Source: Streptomyces lienomycini (GTDB lineage Bacteria; Actinomycetota; Actinomycetes; Streptomycetales; Streptomycetaceae). Taken from it: a stretch of 64,000 nucleotides of DNA. This document shows, in pieces, positions 60,774-64,000 of the stretch (its first letter is position 1; each line of letters starts with the position of its first letter). The DNA lies in NCBI RefSeq assembly GCF_027947595.1, contig NZ_CP116257.1, positions 1,922,001-1,986,000 of the forward strand, given 5' to 3'. Under the pieces are notes generated by a model. That model was not told the origin of the DNA. It was given only the letters and a program-made list of their open reading frames with translations, and did no database searches. Both the position numbers and the translations under genes were made by a program.

Positions 60774-62151
60774 GCTGTCGCTGACCGAAGCCTCCCGTGC
60801 GGTGCGCGCACGGGAGCTGTCCCCCGTCGAACTCACCGAATCGGTGCTCGCCCGTATCGCCGCCGTCGAAGGACGGCTGGGCGCCTATGTCACCGTCGCC
60901 GCCGAAGCGGCCCGGGCCGCAGCGATCCGCGCCGAACGGGAGATCTCCGGAAGCGGACCGCGCGGGCCGCTGCACGGGATCCCCATGGCGCTCAAGGATC
61001 TGATCGACGCGGAGGGGATGCCCACCACGGCGAGCTCGCGCGTCCGGGCAGGGCACGTGGCGGAACGCGACAGCCGGGTGGCCGAACGGCTCGGCGCCGC
61101 CGGGGCCGTCCTCCTGGGCAAGACGCACACGCACGAGTTCGCCTACGGCCTGACCACTCCGCAGACGAACAACGCCTGGGACCACAGCCGGGTCGCGGGC
61201 GGGTCGAGCGGCGGCTCGGCGGTAGCTGTCGCCGCCGGCGGGGCGACGTTCGCCATGGGCACGGACACGGGCGGTTCCATCCGGGTCCCGGCGGCCCTGA
61301 ACGGCGTGGTGGGCCTCAAGCCGACCTACGGCCTGGTCCCGCGCACGGGCGTGACCTCGCTGTCCTGGTCCCTGGACCACGTGGGCCCGCTCGCCCGCAC
61401 CGTCCAGGACGTCGCACTGGTGCTGTCGGCGACCGCCGGCCACGACCCGCGTGACCCGGTGAGCGTGTCCGGCCCGGTGCCGGACCGCTTCCCGGGAGGC
61501 GACCTGCGAGGACTGAAGGTCGGCGTACCGCGGAACCACTACTTCGAGCGGGTCACGCCCGAGGTCGAGGAGTCCGTACGCGGCGCGATCGAGCGGCTGG
61601 CGGAGCTGGGGGCGGAACTCGTCGACGTCGAGATCCCGATGGCGCGTTACCTCCAGGCCGTTCAGTGGGGGCTGATGGTTCCCGAGGCCACCGCCTACCA
61701 CGAGCGGTCGCTGCGGGCCGCCCCCGACCTGTACGCGGCGGACGTTCGCATCCTGCTGGAGGCCGGCGAACTCACCTCTGCGGGCGACTACCTCCGCGCC
61801 CAGCGGGCCCGCACCATGATGCGAGACGCCTGGGCTCGCATGTTCGACGGAATCGACGTCCTCGCCGCGCCGACGGTGCCGATGACCGCCACCGAGGCGG
61901 GGCAGGAAGCCGTCGAGTGGCCCGACGGCACGACCGAGGCTGTGTCGGACAGCTACGTCCGCCTCTGTGCCCCCGCCAACATCACCGGCGTCCCGGCCCT
62001 CACCCTGCCGGTCGGTCACGACCGCGCCGGACTGCCGATAGGTATGCAGCTGATGGCACGCCCCTTCCACGACGCGACGGTGCTCCGTGTGGGCCGGGTC
62101 TACGAGGAGTCGGCGGGCGGCGCGGGGCGGCTTGCTCCTCTCGCGGCCTGA
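60760..62151 (+). CDS. AtzE-like amidase
   Basis: 463 residues from ATG 60760, with GAGAGGGG upstream. The amidase signature triad is Lys79 (MALKDLID), cis-Ser149 in GGSSGGS and Ser173 in TGGSIR. C-terminal part includes PVGHDRAGLPIGMQLMARPF. With the AtzG-like partner it probably hydrolyses a carbamoyl/amide compound (carboxybiuret-type or other) to release ammonia or CO2. GatA is less likely as gatB/C are absent. Substrate not inferable. Confidence 0.88.
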   Translation: MQPFELSLTEASRAVRARELSPVELTESVLARIAAVEGRLGAYVTVAAEAARAAAIRAEREISGSGPRGPLHGIPMALKDLIDAEGMPTTASSRVRAGHVAERDSRVAERLGAAGAVLLGKTHTHEFAYGLTTPQTNNAWDHSRVAGGSSGGSAVAVAAGGATFAMGTDTGGSIRVPAALNGVVGLKPTYGLVPRTGVTSLSWSLDHVGPLARTVQDVALVLSATAGHDPRDPVSVSGPVPDRFPGGDLRGLKVGVPRNHYFERVTPEVEESVRGAIERLAELGAELVDVEIPMARYLQAVQWGLMVPEATAYHERSLRAAPDLYAADVRILLEAGELTSAGDYLRAQRARTMMRDAWARMFDGIDVLAAPTVPMTATEAGQEAVEWPDGTTEAVSDSYVRLCAPANITGVPALTLPVGHDRAGLPIGMQLMARPFHDATVLRVGRVYEESAGGAGRLAPLAA

Positions 62152-62259
62152 GGGAAGACGGACATTCCGCGATGATGCGGTCGCGTCGCCGCAGGGGCGT
62201 CCGCCGTGCTCGGGCGCCCGGACACGCAGCGCCGCGGGTCGCCGACGCCGGCCACCGCC

Positions 62260-62282
62260 TAGAAGCAACAAAATCGCATTAA
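62260..62282 (+). promoter_or_regulatory. TetR-type operator copy 3
   Basis: Contains AAGCAA-N5-TCGC-N-TT-N-A and ends one base before the tetR GTG. Weaker than copies 1 and 2 but preserves both half sites. Confidence 0.5.
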
Positions 62283-62283
62283 A

Positions 62284-62922
62284 GTGAACCGCATGAGTCC
62301 CAAGCCCATGGCCCGCCCCGGCGGGCGCAGCGCACGCGTACAGGAGTCCGTCCATGCGGCGGTACGTGAACTCGTAGGGGAGGCGGGCCGTGACGCGCTC
62401 ACCGTCCCGATGGTGGCCACTCGGGCGGGCGTGACCCCCTCCACGATCTACCGTCGCTGGGGCGACCTGCAGCAACTCCTGTCCGACGTGGCCGTCGAAC
62501 GACTGCGCCCGGAAACGGATCCGGCCGATCTCGGAAGCCTGCGGGCCGATCTCGACGCGTGGGCGGAACAGTTCCTCGACGAGATGGCCTCGCCGCCCGG
62601 GCGCGCCTACATCCGGGATGCCCTGCTCGGCGACCCCGACGGAACCAATGCCGGTCAGTGTTCGGCGTATGCCGCAGAGCAGATCGACGCCGTGTTGGCC
62701 CGTGCGGCGCAGCGGGGGGAGCCGGTGCCCGAGACGGAACTGCTGATCGACCGTGTCGTGGCGCCGATCATGTACCGCATCCTCTTCCGCCCTGGCCGAC
62801 TGGACGCCGCATACGCGCGCGAGCTCGTGACGAACGCCGTGTACGCCCAGCAGATCGAGGCCGGCGCCGGCCCCACCCCGTCCGCCGCCCGCCGGCGCTC
62901 GGAGAAGAAACCCGACAACTGA
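62284..62922 (+). CDS. TetR family transcriptional regulator
   Basis: 212 residues from GTG 62284; ATG 62293 is an alternative. N-terminal TetR HTH (VPMVATRAGVTPSTIYRRWG) and a C-terminal ligand domain of TetR_C_11/C33 type (EQFLDEMASPPGRAYIRDAL). The operator copies in front of this gene and of the MFS/atzG promoters suggest it represses itself and both operons. Its ligand is probably the AtzE substrate or product. Confidence 0.88.
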   Translation: MNRMSPKPMARPGGRSARVQESVHAAVRELVGEAGRDALTVPMVATRAGVTPSTIYRRWGDLQQLLSDVAVERLRPETDPADLGSLRADLDAWAEQFLDEMASPPGRAYIRDALLGDPDGTNAGQCSAYAAEQIDAVLARAAQRGEPVPETELLIDRVVAPIMYRILFRPGRLDAAYARELVTNAVYAQQIEAGAGPTPSAARRRSEKKPDN

Positions 62923-62976
62923 CCACTTCGCTCGCCGGGTGGTCTGGTCACTGGGCCGTGGAGGCCAAGCGGTATC

Positions 62977-63388
62977 TTCCGATGACGCATCATGTGGAGT
63001 GCGTCGCGATTCTGGAGCCGGCGGGGAAGGGTGCCTGGCCTGCGGTTCTGTTGTTCGGGTGGGTTGCTCGGCCTGTTTCCCGCCATGTAGCGGATCGAGC
63101 AGGCGGACCGGGTGTGATGCCCAGGACCGGGCCGAGTTGAAGGACGACGACGTCCTGGCGGAGCTGGTGGACAGCGATGCGGAGATCCTGACTACCTGAA
63201 GTGACCGACGTGCGGGAGATGGGCCTGGCCTGTCTTCCTGCGGTTCAACGGCGTGAGCGTCGGTACCGGCCCGCCGCCCGTGCCCGTTGCCGGTCCGTTC
63301 GTCGAGGACATCGCGCAGGACTGCGTCGATGTACCGGTCATTGCCAAGCGCCTGGCGGCCTGGTTCCCCGTTCCCTGACGTTCGACGA
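62977..63388 (+). pseudogene. Decayed copy of methyltransferase 3' end, antitoxin and Doc toxin
   Basis: Blocks 62977-63093 (end of the methyltransferase gene and flank, PMTHHVECVAILEPAGKG), 63114-63202 (C-terminal half of the antitoxin with a one-base deletion after GAGATCCTG) and 63203-63388 (start and end of doc). Missing are the TA promoter, the first 35 antitoxin codons and the doc codons around 6-25 and 33-81, including the HALIDGNKR site. It is non-functional and lies to the right of the tetR gene. Confidence 0.85.
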
Positions 63389-63530
63389 TATGAGGGCAGG
63401 GCACCCGTGTGCCCTGCCCTCACGAGCTGTCGAACTCCACTCACACTTGGCCGCTTTGGCTGGTCCGGGAGTACCGGGCGGTGCCAGTCAAAGGTGTCGA
63501 CGCCCTTTCACCGGGTGCTCTGCCGCGGCG
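63389..63530. other. Short interval without recognisable gene
   Basis: It follows the decayed TA copy and contains only short frames. Nothing identifiable was seen. Confidence 0.5.
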
Positions 63531-63730
63531 TCACGTACCCGGCGCCGTAGTGATCGACGATTTTTGGGCCAACGCGGCGACGGGGGGATGCCTGGATCGA
63601 TGCACACCGCCTGCCGGTCCCCGCCTCATCGCTCGACGCAATTCCCGGGCGTGTGTCCAGGAGTCGGTGACCAGGAGGGAGACCAGTGTGGTGGCGCCCG
63701 AGCCGCGAGTACGCCCAGTTCGCTGTCCAT
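63531..63730 (-). pseudogene. Frameshifted fragment of a small Streptomyces protein
   Basis: An ATG at 63730 with GGAGATG 4 bp upstream starts MDSELGVLAARAP and terminates at 63626. In the next frame the text GATTLVSLLVTDSWTHAREL continues it, a Streptomyces pattern (MDxELxxLAxxGATTLVxLxVTDxW) seen in small proteins of unknown function. A single-base insertion or deletion around GCGGCTCGGGCGCC would restore one frame. It is downstream of the next gene on the same strand. Confidence 0.5.
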
Positions 63731-63740
63731 GTGTCATCTC

Positions 63741-63944
63741 CTAGGCGAGGGGGGAGCCGGAGGCGGGCGCCTCGTCGTCGTCCAGAGCGGGGGACACCGG
63801 CGGATCGAAGTGGTGCTGGATCTCCTCGGCGGTCTCGTGGCAGTTCTGCTCCTTGATGAGGCCGGCGATCTGTGCCGCGAGCATCGGACGGCGTACATCT
63901 CCGTCGGTGAAACCGATGCTGTCGAGGAAGTCGGAGAGACGCAC
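63741..63944 (-). CDS. Small acidic protein, 67 residues
   Basis: GTG 63944 with GGGAG 9 bp upstream. The sequence MRLSDFLDSIGFTDGDVRRP continues with two predicted helices and an acidic tail (PALDDDEAPASG). No family is recognised. It ends 10 bp before the ATG of the frameshifted fragment, so the two form a former small operon. Whether it is expressed is unclear, as the region is decaying. Confidence 0.55.
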   Translation of the reverse strand: MRLSDFLDSIGFTDGDVRRPMLAAQIAGLIKEQNCHETAEEIQHHFDPPVSPALDDDEAPASGSPLA

Positions 63945-64000
63945 CGTGGCTGTCTCCCGTCCCTGCGGCGCTGAGGGAGGTCTCGCCTCGGCAAAGTCCG

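Larger units (their letters stand above)
57278..62976. other. Accessory cargo between intact and decayed toxin-antitoxin copies (putative genomic islet)
   Basis: The 5.7-kb interval holds a decayed region (57278-58148), an MFS-MBL operon, an AtzG/AtzE-like pair and a TetR gene. It begins exactly where the left copy ends and stops where the right copy starts. Three copies of one operator connect the genes. No transposase or integrase was identified. Confidence 0.6.

Noticed and set aside
60760..62151. GatA of the tRNA amidotransferase
   Set aside because: No gatB/gatC, and the small partner resembles AtzG rather than GatC.

Overview
The window is about 64 kb of very GC-rich actinobacterial chromosome, almost certainly Streptomyces. 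The evidence is the codon use, frequent GTG starts, DasR-type (dre) and DmdR/IdeR-type operators, and marker genes such as sepH, cutRS, a GNAT-first PatA-like protein, and the suhB/DUF4193/DUF3093/dut/DUF3710/OB-fold/DUF3159/trkA-trkA/APC/TrmA-like gene set, which from memory is also found in Mycobacterium. From 0 to about 56.4 kb it reads as vertically inherited core chromosome. I recall the same overall order in S. coelicolor (SCO5827-SCO5901), but could not check this.

Layout. 0-7.5 kb: the end of an ActP-type carboxylate symporter, a CitA/CitB-like two-component system, an iron-box-controlled bis-His [2Fe-2S] (Apd1-like) protein, and two divergent citrate-synthase-like genes, one fused to an HTH domain. 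7.6-18 kb: two small Streptomyces proteins, a CobW GTPase, parC, a paired M16 protease operon, an M23 peptidase behind a c-di-AMP (ydaO) riboswitch, a GntR regulator, and ptsH under two tandem dre sites. 18-31.6 kb: PatA-like acyltransferase, DUF5998, phosphodiesterase, tdk, a NarL-type two-component system next to a small anchored protein and an ABC/FtsX exporter, a VOC protein and a sulfurtransferase. 31.6-41.3 kb: sepH, a membrane protein, a lactone oxidase, an MFS permease, hemH, an inositol monophosphatase and cutRS. 41.6-56.4 kb: DUF4193, dut, DUF3710, a lone ABC ATPase, kdpDE without kdpFABC, an OB-fold protein, DUF3159, a TrkA pair, a 37-residue membrane peptide that I read directly from the sequence, an APC (KimA-like) permease and a TrmA-like RNA methyltransferase.

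56.4-64 kb is accessory. An intact antitoxin/Doc toxin pair follows the methyltransferase gene. About 5.7 kb further on, the end of that methyltransferase gene, the antitoxin and the toxin recur as a decayed copy. Between the two copies lies a cargo of MFS permease, metallo-beta-lactamase-fold hydrolase, AtzG-like and AtzE-like amidase proteins and a TetR regulator, plus fragments of a fatty-acid desaturase and other broken ORFs. Three copies of one 23-bp operator-like sequence sit in front of the MFS/atzG divergent promoters and in front of the tetR gene, so the cargo looks like a self-contained regulon.

Most promising leads: the duplicated toxin-antitoxin frame with its TetR-controlled AtzG/AtzE-MBL-MFS cargo; the leaderless iron-box gene for an Apd1-like protein; the paired non-canonical citrate synthases sharing a dyad operator; and the 37-residue membrane peptide between the TrkA and APC potassium genes. 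No tRNA, rRNA, CRISPR array or intact insertion sequence was seen.
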